DNA of 54,619 bases, taken from IMG/VR virus record IMGVR_UViG_3300042317_000583, positions 1-54,619 of that record, one strand, 5' to 3'. This DNA is from a virus. Position 1 is the stretch's first letter. Every line of letters begins with the position of its first letter. The position numbers and the translations under genes were made by a program. Under the pieces are notes generated by a model. That model was not told where the DNA came from. It saw nothing but the letters and a program-made list of their open reading frames with translations, and searched no databases. Of this stretch, positions 15,054 to 21,755 are shown in pieces.

Positions 15054-15892
15054 CAGGCCTGAGCGTCGTACTGAACTGCCAGCCGGCGGAGCGTCTTGAC
15101 CACCTTCTTGATGACTTCCTGACGGTCAGTGCAGCTAACACGCAGCATCCCGGTGCCGACTGCGACTCGCCCGATCCAGCCCAGCCGGCGGAACAGCCGC
15201 TCAAGCTCAACCTGACCCTCGTTGGCCTGCGTGCAGTTGACCCGCTGGTTCCAGTTGACGCGGCGACCGGTGGTGGCCTGATCGTATGCCTTCTCAACCA
15301 GTCCGAGGCAGATGCCGATGGCTCCGAGCACCTTGTCGATGTTGAGCGTGCCTGCGAAAGCCCGGAACTCGACGGTCGGCTTGGTGGTGGCGAGGTTCAG
15401 GACGTGGTAGCGGTCGCGGCTGGCACGGCGGACGGCAGCGGTGTTGCCGCCGTAGTGCTTGATCGGCTTGGAGTAGGTGCCACGCTCGCGGCTCTTGGTG
15501 CCAGTCGAGGCGTAGATGGCCTTCTCATGGTTGGCGATCAGTGCGACGAGGTGCTGGAGGATGTTGTAGTTGTTCTTGTCGAACCCGACGTGAACGTGCA
15601 GGCCGCAGGTGACGTTCACCACGCCGCCCCGCTGCTTGATGGCGGCGACGACAGCCACCACCTGATCAAACCCGCTCTCGCCGCGGAGCAGCAGGTCGCC
15701 GCTCGGGCTGATGATCTCCACGCCCCGCATGCCGGCCGGAGCCGCGGTCAGCGAGCCATCGGGCTTGACCATCCAGCCGGCGGGTAGCCAGAGGTTTCCG
15801 CCTGACGGGTTGCCCCAGCTACCGACAACGACGTTGCCGACTGGCATGTAGCACTCGATCTCAACGCCGAAGGTCATTTCATGAGCTTTCAT
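15053..15892 (-). CDS. Amidoligase family protein (279 aa)
   Basis: Matches the amidoligase_2 (COOH-NH2 ligase type) family. TFGVEIECYM at residues 7-16 holds the metal/ATP-binding E-x-E, C-G-L-H-V-H-V-G near residue 97 the conserved histidines, and T-V-E-F-R-A-F-A-G the E-x-R motif. Members form amide bonds using ATP and occur in phages beside class II amidotransferases. The product is thought to be a modified peptide or wall component; the substrate here is unknown. ATG 15892 lies 48 nt after the predicted start of promoter D. Confidence 0.85.
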   Translation of the reverse strand: MKAHEMTFGVEIECYMPVGNVVVGSWGNPSGGNLWLPAGWMVKPDGSLTAAPAGMRGVEIISPSGDLLLRGESGFDQVVAVVAAIKQRGGVVNVTCGLHVHVGFDKNNYNILQHLVALIANHEKAIYASTGTKSRERGTYSKPIKHYGGNTAAVRRASRDRYHVLNLATTKPTVEFRAFAGTLNIDKVLGAIGICLGLVEKAYDQATTGRRVNWNQRVNCTQANEGQVELERLFRRLGWIGRVAVGTGMLRVSCTDRQEVIKKVVKTLRRLAVQYDAQA

Positions 15893-16065
15893 CTTCTTGT
15901 CCTCTTGAAGGTTTCGCGGCGACCGACGCGGCCGCCACATGCCACTAGTATACCGACATCGGAATACTCGTCAAGGGGAGAGCAGAAAAAATATTTCTTG
16001 TGCGGAAATAGCCGCGAAACAGCAAAGTCGTCCTGAATGGACACTTTGGAGCGTGAGAAAAACGC
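15893..16065. other. 173-bp gap holding promoter D
   Basis: Contains the amidoligase leader, promoter cassette D with its operator, and an A/T-rich upstream tract. A short GCGG/CCGC stem also lies near 16000-16015, downstream of the double-HTH gene ending at 16066. Nothing else is recognised. Confidence 0.6.
15947..15974 (-). promoter_or_regulatory. Promoter-operator cassette D
   Basis: TTGACG, 16-bp spacer, TATACT, with the operator palindrome at 15947-15968 identical to that of cassette A. The spacer is one base shorter than in A-C, so this copy may be weaker. It drives the amidoligase operon. Confidence 0.83.
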
Positions 16066-16473
16066 CTACAGAGAGGCTCGCGGGCGACCCATTTTGGGAC
16101 GCCGGCCCCGCTTCATGTAGCGAGCCACGCTGGACTCGTACACCATCCAGCCGTTGCCCCACTTCTCGCCAAGCAGCCCGCCGCGGCGCAGAAGGTGCGT
16201 AACGTGTGCCTCCCGGACGCCCAGCCGCGAAGCGGCCGACGCCACGCTGACCACGGCCGCGCGGGGCTGAGGTCGAGCCGCGTCGTTTGATGCCTGTTTT
16301 CGTGGCCCGCCAGAGTTCTGCCACTCAAGCAGGCTCTTGCGGTCAATCATCCAGAACCGGAGCCACCGCCGGCCGGTCAGGTGCCCTCGCTTCAGCAGCC
16401 ATGAAACGTGCTTAGGCTCGCAGCCCAGCCGCCCAGCCGCCTCGCTTGTCGTGCAGTACCCGGTTGTCCTCAT
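16066..16473 (-). CDS. Tandem HTH protein with AT-hook-like tail, probably leaderless (135 aa)
   Basis: Two MerR/excisionase-type HTH domains in a row: TTSEAAGRLGCEPKHVSWLL (residues 8-27) and SVASAASRLGVREAHVTHLL (about 76-95), each followed by a wing (F-W-M-I-D and N-G-W-M-V-Y). The tail G-R-R-P-K-M-G-R-P-R resembles an AT-hook. ATG 16473 lies six bases after a TACAAT hexamer, the same spacing as the leaderless gene at 13822, and it lacks a ribosome-binding site. The likely role is transcription control or directionality factor for the integrase. Confidence 0.72.
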   Translation of the reverse strand: MRTTGYCTTSEAAGRLGCEPKHVSWLLKRGHLTGRRWLRFWMIDRKSLLEWQNSGGPRKQASNDAARPQPRAAVVSVASAASRLGVREAHVTHLLRRGGLLGEKWGNGWMVYESSVARYMKRGRRPKMGRPRASL

Positions 16474-16479
16474 GCACCG

Positions 16480-16485
16480 ATTGTA
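16480..16485 (-). promoter_or_regulatory. Putative -10 (TACAAT) for a leaderless HTH transcript
   Basis: TACAAT followed by CGGTGC and then the ATG at 16473. No good -35 is seen 16-18 bases upstream, so it would depend on an activator or be weak. Confidence 0.45.
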
Positions 16486-16498
16486 GCGGCTGCACGGA

Positions 16499-16723
16499 TC
16501 ACCCGGCAGACCGAGGGCGTCCAACTCGCTTTTTTCGGGATGCCACTTCGCGCTGATACTGCGCCGCGTCCTTCTCGCAGGCCAGCCGCTCGACCGCCCA
16601 CGCACGCCCGTTGATTTTGAATCCCGGCAGCGTGCCGTCGTTAAGTCGCCTGAGAACCCACACTTGCGTCACGTTCATGATCTTCGCAGCGTCCTGCACG
16701 CTGATCCACGCTCGTTTTTCCAT
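16499..16723 (-). CDS. Excisionase/MerR-type HTH protein with AT-hook-like tail (74 aa)
   Basis: WISVQDAAKIMNVTQVWVLR is an excisionase-type HTH, followed by the LPGFKINGRAWAV wing. The C terminus S-R-K-K-R-V-G-R-P-R resembles an AT-hook. Size and its place back to back with the integrase gene fit a recombination directionality factor or lysogeny-switch regulator. ATG 16723 follows AGAGGAA. Confidence 0.75.
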   Translation of the reverse strand: MEKRAWISVQDAAKIMNVTQVWVLRRLNDGTLPGFKINGRAWAVERLACEKDAAQYQREVASRKKRVGRPRSAG

Positions 16724-16741
16724 TTGCGTTCCTCTGTCTGC

Positions 16742-16753
16742 CATGCTAACAAT
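16742..16753 (-). promoter_or_regulatory. Intercistronic box, variant ATTGTTAGCATG (copy 10)
   Basis: Ends 19 bases before the HTH start at 16723. As the first element upstream of this minus-strand unit it most directly supports a promoter role. Confidence 0.45.
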
Positions 16754-16864
16754 TCCGGTACAGGGATAACCCCCCCCGCCAGCGTGGCGAGAGGGGGCAA
16801 ACCTGAATGGCGGGGACAGGATTCCGCGCCGGGAGGATTGCATACGCACGAAGCGTGTCCTACT

Positions 16865-16882
16865 TCTGAGGTACACCTCAGA
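16865..16882. promoter_or_regulatory. Perfect palindrome upstream of integrase
   Basis: TCTGAGGT and ACCTCAGA flank a central AC (8-bp arms). It ends 20 bases before the integrase ATG, in a leader without a clear ribosome-binding site. It may be an operator or an RNA hairpin limiting integrase expression. Confidence 0.6.
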
Positions 16883-16901
16883 GAAAGTAACTGGATTCGC
16901 T

Positions 16902-17759
16902 ATGTTGCTCATCGACCTGTTCACGAACTACTACCGCCCGCTGCGTCTGCGGGGCAAGTCGCTCCAGACGTGCCGGTTGTACGGCTGCACAATCCGTACA
17001 TTCGGCAAATGGCTCCAGTACCCCGCTACCGTGGACGACTTGTCCGACCTCATGCTCTCCCGCTTTCTAGAGGAGCGAGCGGCGACCCGCAGCCCCTACA
17101 CGGCTGAGAAGGAACGCACTCAGCTTGTGTCGCTCGCACGGTTCGCACGGGATCGAGGGATTATCCCGATCATGCCGGAAGTTCCGCCCGCTCCGCTGCC
17201 CGAGCGAGTGCCGAGAGCGTTCACTCTGCCCGAGCTTCAAGGCATCATGCGCGCCGCTGCGGCGACTCGCGGAACGGTAGGACACGTCGCGGCTGGCGTC
17301 TGGTTCACCGCGTTGATCAGTGTTCTTTGGGAGACGGCGGAGCGTATCGGTGCGGTGCTAGAGTGCGTGCCGGGAGACTTCACAGCACCGCACCTCCTCG
17401 TCCGTGCCGAGGTGCGGAAGGGTGGGAAGCGCGACAAGGCATATCGGCTGTCCGCACGCACTGCCGCCTTGGTGCGTCAGGTCTGCGGCGAGCGGCGCAT
17501 CTTTGAGTGGCCGCAGGGCCGCACATACTTGTGGGCGAAGTACGCCGACATTGTCGCCCGTGCCGGGCTAGGGAAAGGCAGGCACCTGTCGTTTCACGCA
17601 CTGCGCCGCTCGGCAGCAAGTCACTACGCTAGCCTTGGCGGTGACGCCGTGGCGTTGCTAGACCACTCAAACCCGCGAATCACGCACCGCTGGTACCTCG
17701 ACCGCCGCATGACCGACCGAGGGCCGCAGCCGTGCGACTTGCTGCCAGACATTTCTTGA
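16902..17759 (+). CDS. int: Tyrosine recombinase / integrase (285 aa)
   Basis: Phage integrase family. An N-terminal SAM-like core-binding domain occupies residues 1-85 (KSLQTCRLYGCTIRTFGKWL). The catalytic domain carries W-E-T-A-E-R-I-G (first Arg), K-G-G-K-R-D (Lys), H-A-L-R-R-S-A (H-x-x-R), L-L-D-H-S-N (second His) and R-W-Y-L-D (nucleophile Tyr). It performs site-specific integration and, with a directionality factor, excision. The protein is compact and has no long arm-binding domain. It is divergent from the HTH genes; no strong ribosome-binding site precedes ATG 16902. Confidence 0.92.
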   Translation: MLLIDLFTNYYRPLRLRGKSLQTCRLYGCTIRTFGKWLQYPATVDDLSDLMLSRFLEERAATRSPYTAEKERTQLVSLARFARDRGIIPIMPEVPPAPLPERVPRAFTLPELQGIMRAAAATRGTVGHVAAGVWFTALISVLWETAERIGAVLECVPGDFTAPHLLVRAEVRKGGKRDKAYRLSARTAALVRQVCGERRIFEWPQGRTYLWAKYADIVARAGLGKGRHLSFHALRRSAASHYASLGGDAVALLDHSNPRITHRWYLDRRMTDRGPQPCDLLPDIS

Positions 17760-17784
17760 CAGCTACGTCAATTCGGGCATATTG
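17756..17784 (+). promoter_or_regulatory. Putative promoter with TTGAC/GTCAA inverted repeat
   Basis: TTGACA at 17756-17761 overlaps the integrase stop. A weak -10 (ATATTG at 17-bp spacing, or CATATT at 16) lies only 5-6 bases before the ATG at 17790, again suggesting a leaderless transcript. TTGAC/GTCAA (17756-17771) forms a small inverted repeat. Confidence 0.45.
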
Positions 17785-17789
17785 CCTGC

Positions 17790-18191
17790 ATGCACGACAT
17801 CGTTGACAGGCTCCGCGACCGCTCGTTTTCCACCAAGGCCCGCGACCCGCTGTGTGAGGAAGCTGCCACCGAGATAGAGCGGCTGCGAAATGGTGCAGCA
17901 GAAGGCTGCGAAACGCTGCACTGCAACGCATTGGTGGGTGTGCCCGAGATGGACTCGGGGGCTGATCGTAAATCAGTCGCCACGCAAGGGAGTGCGCACT
18001 CCTGTGGACAGCCGTTCGATTCGGCCCCCACCACTCAGGTCTGCCCGCACGTTCGCGGCACGGTCACGCAGCATTGCACCTTGAACTTCACGCTCACCGA
18101 CGAGGAGCGGAACGCGATTGAGTGGTACGCGGAGTTTGTCGACGGGCTACATGCCGACACGCTCCGCTCGCTGCTACAGCGGGTGGCCTAG
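17790..18191 (+). CDS. Hypothetical protein, plus strand (133 aa)
   Basis: The N terminus M-H-D-I-V-D-R-L-R-D with C-E-E-A-A-T-E-I-E-R-L-R is of a kind common in small phage proteins. The middle is low in structure and contains several cysteines. The C terminus is LTDEERNAIEWYAEFVDGLH with a final T-L-R-S-L-L-Q-R. It follows the integrase by 30 bases and ends in an 18-bp convergent overlap with the minus-strand operon. Function unknown. Confidence 0.7.
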   Translation: MHDIVDRLRDRSFSTKARDPLCEEAATEIERLRNGAAEGCETLHCNALVGVPEMDSGADRKSVATQGSAHSCGQPFDSAPTTQVCPHVRGTVTQHCTLNFTLTDEERNAIEWYAEFVDGLHADTLRSLLQRVA

Positions 18192-18359
18192 CCGCTCGGC
18201 CTGCCGTGCTAATTCGGCCATAAGCCTCTGCCGCTCGTAGAGCAGCCGGATCACGTCTGCCGCGAGCGTGCCAGACGTGCCGGTGTATGCTCCGCTAAAA
18301 CGCCGCGCCCGGTGTTCCATTTGAGCGAGGTCGTCACTTGTCAGAGGCGGATGGCTCAT
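18174..18359 (-). CDS. Small helical protein, end of the minus-strand operon (61 aa)
   Basis: ATG 18359 follows AGGAG and overlaps the 3' end of the preceding gene by 26 bases. The product has S-D-D-L-A-Q-M-E-H-R-A-R-R-F-S-G, a pattern common in small phage proteins, and a C-terminal helix (IRLLYERQRLMAELARQAER). Last gene of the long leftward unit; function unknown. Confidence 0.6.
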   Translation of the reverse strand: MSHPPLTSDDLAQMEHRARRFSGAYTGTSGTLAADVIRLLYERQRLMAELARQAERLGHPL

Positions 18360-18735
18360 CGTCCTGCTCCTTGTCGTGTTCTTCGCGGTACAGCAGGAGT
18401 GCCAACAGGCTGTAGCTGGCAAGGTCGAGCAGCGAGTCCTCGACGCCTTCGTGCCGGAGACGCCCCGTGCGGTTGAACGTCGCCAACCTCGTCACTTTGT
18501 CGGACAAGCGAACCATCGCGGCCTTCCACGCCGGGATGCCGACGAACGTGGCTCCGTTCCTGATGTTTGCCAGCGGGTCCGTCTCGCTGCCGTAGTCGGC
18601 ACTCTTAGACGAGTGAAGCTCCCGGAGCGTGTCGAGCAGGTCAAAGTACGCCCGGGATGACGGGTGTACCTTCCGCTCCGAGTGCTTCTTCGCCGACGAC
18701 GCCGTGATTGCCGCCCAGTTTTCTGCGATGGTCAT
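18334..18735 (-). CDS. DUF1599/Nmad1-like protein (133 aa)
   Basis: K-S-A-D-Y-G-S-E-T-D-P-L-A-N near residue 45, followed by K-A-A-M-V-R-L-S-D-K-V-T-R and VEDSLLDLASYSLLALLL, matches the phage DUF1599 (nucleotide modification associated) pattern. The D-L-A-S-Y helix is a diagnostic acidic motif, related to all-alpha NTP pyrophosphatases. It could act in nucleotide metabolism. The start ATG 18735 overlaps the phosphoesterase stop. Confidence 0.65.
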   Translation of the reverse strand: MTIAENWAAITASSAKKHSERKVHPSSRAYFDLLDTLRELHSSKSADYGSETDPLANIRNGATFVGIPAWKAAMVRLSDKVTRLATFNRTGRLRHEGVEDSLLDLASYSLLALLLYREEHDKEQDDEPSASDK

Positions 18736-19913
18736 GAGTCCCTCCTTGGTGATGCAACGTGCATGGCAATAAGTCCACCATCACGCGAGTAGCAGAACGT
18801 CTCCATCGCCTGTCTGGACCCGATAAATCCGCTCGCCGAGTGCCAGTCGTCCGGCGGGCAGATTGCCGGAGCCGTCCTTGTCACTACGCCGTCGAGCGTC
18901 TCTATCGGCCGGCTCCACTCCGCTGCCTGTGAGTGATAGTGTCCTGTGTGCCACTCGCGGTACGGGCACCTGCTCCACTCTGCCGCGGCCTCCAGAGCCA
19001 TCAGTTGCGGCAGTTTTCGCTTTGCACGATGTCCGTGCGCGAAGCCTAAGAGATTTCTCCCATATGAGAAATACTGCCTCGGGGTAAAGTCGTCCCGAAC
19101 GCTCACGCCCCGAGCCCCGTGAAATCGTTCCCGCATGATCCGCTGGAATGCCCACGTCAAAACCTCATCGTGGTTCCCGTTGACGACCACGACTTCCGTT
19201 GGCGTCTGCTCCGCTGACCGCTGCACAAGCCCCAAGAGCGTGTCGCAGCCGACCGCGATCATCTTCTGGAGCCGGCCGTCCCTCTCCAGCGGCGTGCCGC
19301 TTGTCGTCGTGCCGCTTGGCGTGTCGTAATGAAATAGGTCGCCTAGAAATGCGATGACCCGCTTCTCCGGCTTGTAGGCATCGCCGGAGGCCAGAAGCTC
19401 ATTGCCGGCCTCAGTCACCAATCTCTCGGCGATTCCTAAGTCGTAGTCATCGCCGCCGGTCGTCTGCGCCCATGCGTATTTGCCGAAATGAGTGTCGGCG
19501 ACCACGACAAGCTGCATCACGCCCGTCTGAGCCGCCTTGACGCGGCGTGGCGGGCTCTTTTGCTTCTTGCGAAGCCCAGCACCTTCGATCATTGCTGCCA
19601 CCACGTCGCGTGTGGCGAGCCCTCCGCGGGGGCGGAGGCGGACAAACACCCGATGAAGCTCGGTCGTTCCGCCACTGCCGTCCCCGCACTCCCATTTCGT
19701 AGCCTCGCTGGCTGCAACCTCGTACCGGGTCAGGTCGGCCTCAATGTGCCGCAGTAAATCCTCGACGGTCCTGATGCGGGTGCTTGTCGAGCGGGCCTCA
19801 AGCACGTCCCCCTCTTGCCGCTTCGTCACCTGTTCCGCGTCCGCCGCCGGCTTCGGAGCCGGGAGCTTCTCGGCGACGGCTGCTATGGCTGCTTTGATTT
19901 TGCGTTTAGCCAC
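18732..19913 (-). CDS. Calcineurin-like metallophosphoesterase (393 aa)
   Basis: The metal ligands are visible in order from residue ~135: V-V-A-D-T-H-F-G-K, F-L-G-D-L-F-H-Y-D, V-N-G-N-H-D, a later G-H-G-H-R-A-K and G-H-Y-H-S. The N-terminal 130 residues are a separate basic domain with an A-P-K-P-A linker and possibly an HTH-like fold. Start GTG 19913 follows AAGGGG; an ATG 33 bases upstream is possible. Substrate unknown. It sits behind the fibre genes, so it may be virion-associated or a late DNA-processing enzyme. Confidence 0.85.
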   Translation of the reverse strand: MAKRKIKAAIAAVAEKLPAPKPAADAEQVTKRQEGDVLEARSTSTRIRTVEDLLRHIEADLTRYEVAASEATKWECGDGSGGTTELHRVFVRLRPRGGLATRDVVAAMIEGAGLRKKQKSPPRRVKAAQTGVMQLVVVADTHFGKYAWAQTTGGDDYDLGIAERLVTEAGNELLASGDAYKPEKRVIAFLGDLFHYDTPSGTTTSGTPLERDGRLQKMIAVGCDTLLGLVQRSAEQTPTEVVVVNGNHDEVLTWAFQRIMRERFHGARGVSVRDDFTPRQYFSYGRNLLGFAHGHRAKRKLPQLMALEAAAEWSRCPYREWHTGHYHSQAAEWSRPIETLDGVVTRTAPAICPPDDWHSASGFIGSRQAMETFCYSRDGGLIAMHVASPRRDS

Positions 19914-20164
19914 GCAATGACCCCTTGGATGCCAGACGTTTTCCACCCACGCTCGGCGGCTGTCTCCATGACGGCCGCGGCGACGGCACGCTTCTGCGCC
20001 CCTCGCATAATTCCGCTGCCAGCGTGATACGCGTCACGCACTGCCGAAAGCTCGTCCTTGGCTATCTGCGGGAGCGAGTCAAACCACGTCCGATACCCGG
20101 GGCCGCGGTTCTTAATCTTTCCCGCGACTTCTTCCAGAAGGCTTTTTTGCTTTCTTTGTTTCAT
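19883..20164 (-). CDS. Hypothetical small helical protein (93 aa)
   Basis: Basic N terminus (KQRKQKSLLEEVAGKI), then W-F-D-S-L-P-Q and VRDAYHAGSGIMRGAQKRAV, which together look like an HTH found in small phage proteins. It overlaps the phosphoesterase start by 31 bases and the preceding gene by 53. DNA binding is possible, but the family is not recognised. Confidence 0.65.
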   Translation of the reverse strand: MKQRKQKSLLEEVAGKIKNRGPGYRTWFDSLPQIAKDELSAVRDAYHAGSGIMRGAQKRAVAAAVMETAAERGWKTSGIQGVIAWLNAKSKQP

Positions 20165-20300
20165 TGCCCGCCTTTGCTGCCTTAGTTCTGCGCCGCTTGT
20201 TGAGGTAAATCATCCCGTCCTCGTCCGGGATGCCGCCGCCCGTAACTTCGTCGTCCTCGTCGATGCCAGACCAGAACCGCTTTTTGACTTGCTTTGCCAT
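20112..20300 (-). CDS. Small charged protein (62 aa)
   Basis: Acidic centre (G-I-D-E-D-D-E-V) and a strongly basic C terminus (NKRRRTKAAKAGNETKKAKK). It overlaps the following gene by 53 bases in another frame, so one of the two starts may be misplaced. Likely disordered; function unknown. Confidence 0.55.
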   Translation of the reverse strand: MAKQVKKRFWSGIDEDDEVTGGGIPDEDGMIYLNKRRRTKAAKAGNETKKAKKPSGRSRGKD

Positions 20301-20315
20301 GACTGCGCCCAGCGG

Positions 20316-20675
20316 TTAGATCACAGCGGCCTCAATAAACGCTTGGTCAACCTGCTGCTCGGTCAGCCCGAGAGCCGCCGCGAGCGGCACCAGCATGAAG
20401 TGCGTACGCTCGACGTACGGGGCGTAGTCCCACTCCACACGTACCGAGTCTCGCTGAAGCGGGTCGGGGATGGTGTCAATAACGGCATCGACCGCAGCGA
20501 GTGAAATGCCGTGCCGCACCAGCCAGAGGCGAATCTGTCGAGCAGAGATGCTTACCGGCACCGGCGGCGTGAGGTCGGCGGATTGGTTCATGCCGATCAC
20601 GGTGCCGCTTTCGTCGCGCACCTCGTAGGTGTGCAGCCCTTCAATAACGCCCAGATAGGTCGTAGTCACGCTCAC
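20316..20675 (-). CDS. Hypothetical tail-region protein (119 aa)
   Basis: GTG 20675 overlaps the preceding stop (GTGA) with GAGG upstream. Residues 20-45 are a short beta region (LHTYEVRDESGTVIG). A helical part with I-S-A-R-Q-I-R-L-W-L follows (SARQIRLWLVRHGISLAAVD), then a W-D-Y-A-P-Y-V-E-R strand and helices. Proteins with this Q-I-R-L-W-L segment are frequent behind tail-fibre genes, but function is unknown. An in-frame N-terminal extension into the fibre gene was rejected. Confidence 0.7.
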   Translation of the reverse strand: MSVTTTYLGVIEGLHTYEVRDESGTVIGMNQSADLTPPVPVSISARQIRLWLVRHGISLAAVDAVIDTIPDPLQRDSVRVEWDYAPYVERTHFMLVPLAAALGLTEQQVDQAFIEAAVI

Positions 20676-21424
20676 GTCAGCCTCGCCCACGGTTGGCCTT
20701 GCGCACCGGAGAATGTCGTAGTCGACGCAACTAGGTCGGTCTGCGACGCGAGCGAGGAATTGACCCTCGGCGAAAGGGCAGATACGCCCGCGTTCATCGC
20801 TCTTCCAGCGTACAGCGGCGCGGTTGTCCCAACAGAAATCACCGCGACCCCATACCGCGATCCAGCGTTCAGGGTATAGCTTGCAGGAAAGCCGCCAGCC
20901 GTAGACAGGCTGCGGGTGTAGGCCGTGCTTGCTGCGGTGAATAACGTGGTGTCGGATGCCGTACGCGCCACCAGCGTGGCCGTTGTCTCGTCCATCGTAT
21001 AAATGCCCATTCGCGCAAGAGTCAGCCCTGCCGCCGCTGTCGTGCCAGACACCATCGTGATAGCCGACGCAGTGAACGAGACGCTCGGCGTGAAGTAGAC
21101 AAAAAATATTGTGCCAGAGCCTTGCGCGACGCCTGTACTGACAGCCTCGCCGCGCGGGTAGACGTCTAGGGCAGAGGCTGGTTGATAAGCGGCCCTTGCC
21201 AGAGTTGTCCACGTCGGGACGTTGCTACTGAGTCTTGCGTCGTCCAGAGTTCCCGAACCGATCTGCGAGGCCGCGAGCGTCAGGACATCGCTGCCACCAG
21301 CCGCGTGGGTTGCCGCGTGCCCCGCGACGTTGGCGACCAGCGACCATGCGTAGCCGTCCCACTCGTAGAGCCTGCCGCCCTCCGTGGCTTGCTGGCCGTT
21401 TGTCGGCGATGCCGGGAAGGTCAT
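20672..21424 (-). CDS. Tail fibre/tip protein with HAATHAAGGSD motif (250 aa)
   Basis: The N terminus (SPTNGQQATEGGRLYEWDG) and the segment G-H-A-A-T-H-A-A-G-G-S-D-V-L-T-L are hallmarks of phage fibre proteins. The C-terminal 150 residues form a beta-rich head (FTASAITMVSGTTAAAGLTL) that may bind the host. It is the most distal protein of the fibre cluster and a good candidate for the receptor-binding tip. Confidence 0.78.
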   Translation of the reverse strand: MTFPASPTNGQQATEGGRLYEWDGYAWSLVANVAGHAATHAAGGSDVLTLAASQIGSGTLDDARLSSNVPTWTTLARAAYQPASALDVYPRGEAVSTGVAQGSGTIFFVYFTPSVSFTASAITMVSGTTAAAGLTLARMGIYTMDETTATLVARTASDTTLFTAASTAYTRSLSTAGGFPASYTLNAGSRYGVAVISVGTTAPLYAGRAMNAGVSALSPRVNSSLASQTDLVASTTTFSGAQGQPWARLT

Positions 21425-21747
21425 GCGTAGGTGCCTCCGTCGGCAGACGAGATACCGCCGATTGTCCCGATCTCAGCGTACACGCTGTCGCTAGCCACCC
21501 AGCGGTACAGCCGTGATGACGACGTGACGAGGTACAGCGTGGACGCCGACCCGGCCCCGGGGAGGTTGGCCGTAGTCGCAACAGACGCGAGCGACGAGCC
21601 GCCAGCCGCGAACTGCGTCACGGTGCCGTTTGCCGCCCGGTAGAACAGCTTGCCGTCCGCTTCGTTGATCGCGATCTGCCCAGACGCGAGCGACGGCGGC
21701 ACGTTGCCCGCCGTCGTGCTGCGAAGGATTTTGGTCGTGTTCGCCAC
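21421..21747 (-). CDS. Fibre protein with adhesin-type N-terminal module (108 aa)
   Basis: The first 45 residues (STTAGNVPPSLASGQIAINE followed by D-G-K-L-F-Y) form the module found at the start of many phage fibres, including the major tropism determinant type. The rest, with AGSASTLYLVTSSSRLYRW, looks like a connector strand pair. It overlaps the next fibre gene by ATGA and is probably part of a multi-subunit fibre. Confidence 0.75.
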   Translation of the reverse strand: MANTTKILRSTTAGNVPPSLASGQIAINEADGKLFYRAANGTVTQFAAGGSSLASVATTANLPGAGSASTLYLVTSSSRLYRWVASDSVYAEIGTIGGISSADGGTYA

Positions 21748-21755
21748 GGTCGCTC

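Larger units (their letters stand above)
16724..16901. other. 178-bp switch region between integrase and HTH genes
   Basis: A divergent intergenic region. It contains an intercistronic box toward the HTH gene and an imperfect C-run/G-run hairpin (16770-16797). A perfect 8-bp-arm palindrome (16865-16882) lies 20 bases before the integrase start. No convincing promoter pair is seen on the plus strand (TTGCAT at 16847 is the best -35-like match). It is a candidate for attP and for regulator binding, without direct proof of either. Confidence 0.5.

Noticed and set aside
16770-16797. Integrase-proximal C-run/G-run hairpin as an intrinsic terminator
   Set aside because: Stem is imperfect and no U-tract follows on either strand, and no transcript clearly needs to end there.
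17756-17771. TTGAC/GTCAA inverted repeat as attP core
   Set aside because: It overlaps the integrase stop and serves better as a promoter element; without a host sequence no core can be assigned.
20316-21212. Minus-strand frame of 298 codons as one gene
   Set aside because: Only the last 119 codons look protein-like. The first part overlaps the fibre gene in another frame, and a GTGA-coupled start with GAGG exists at 20675.
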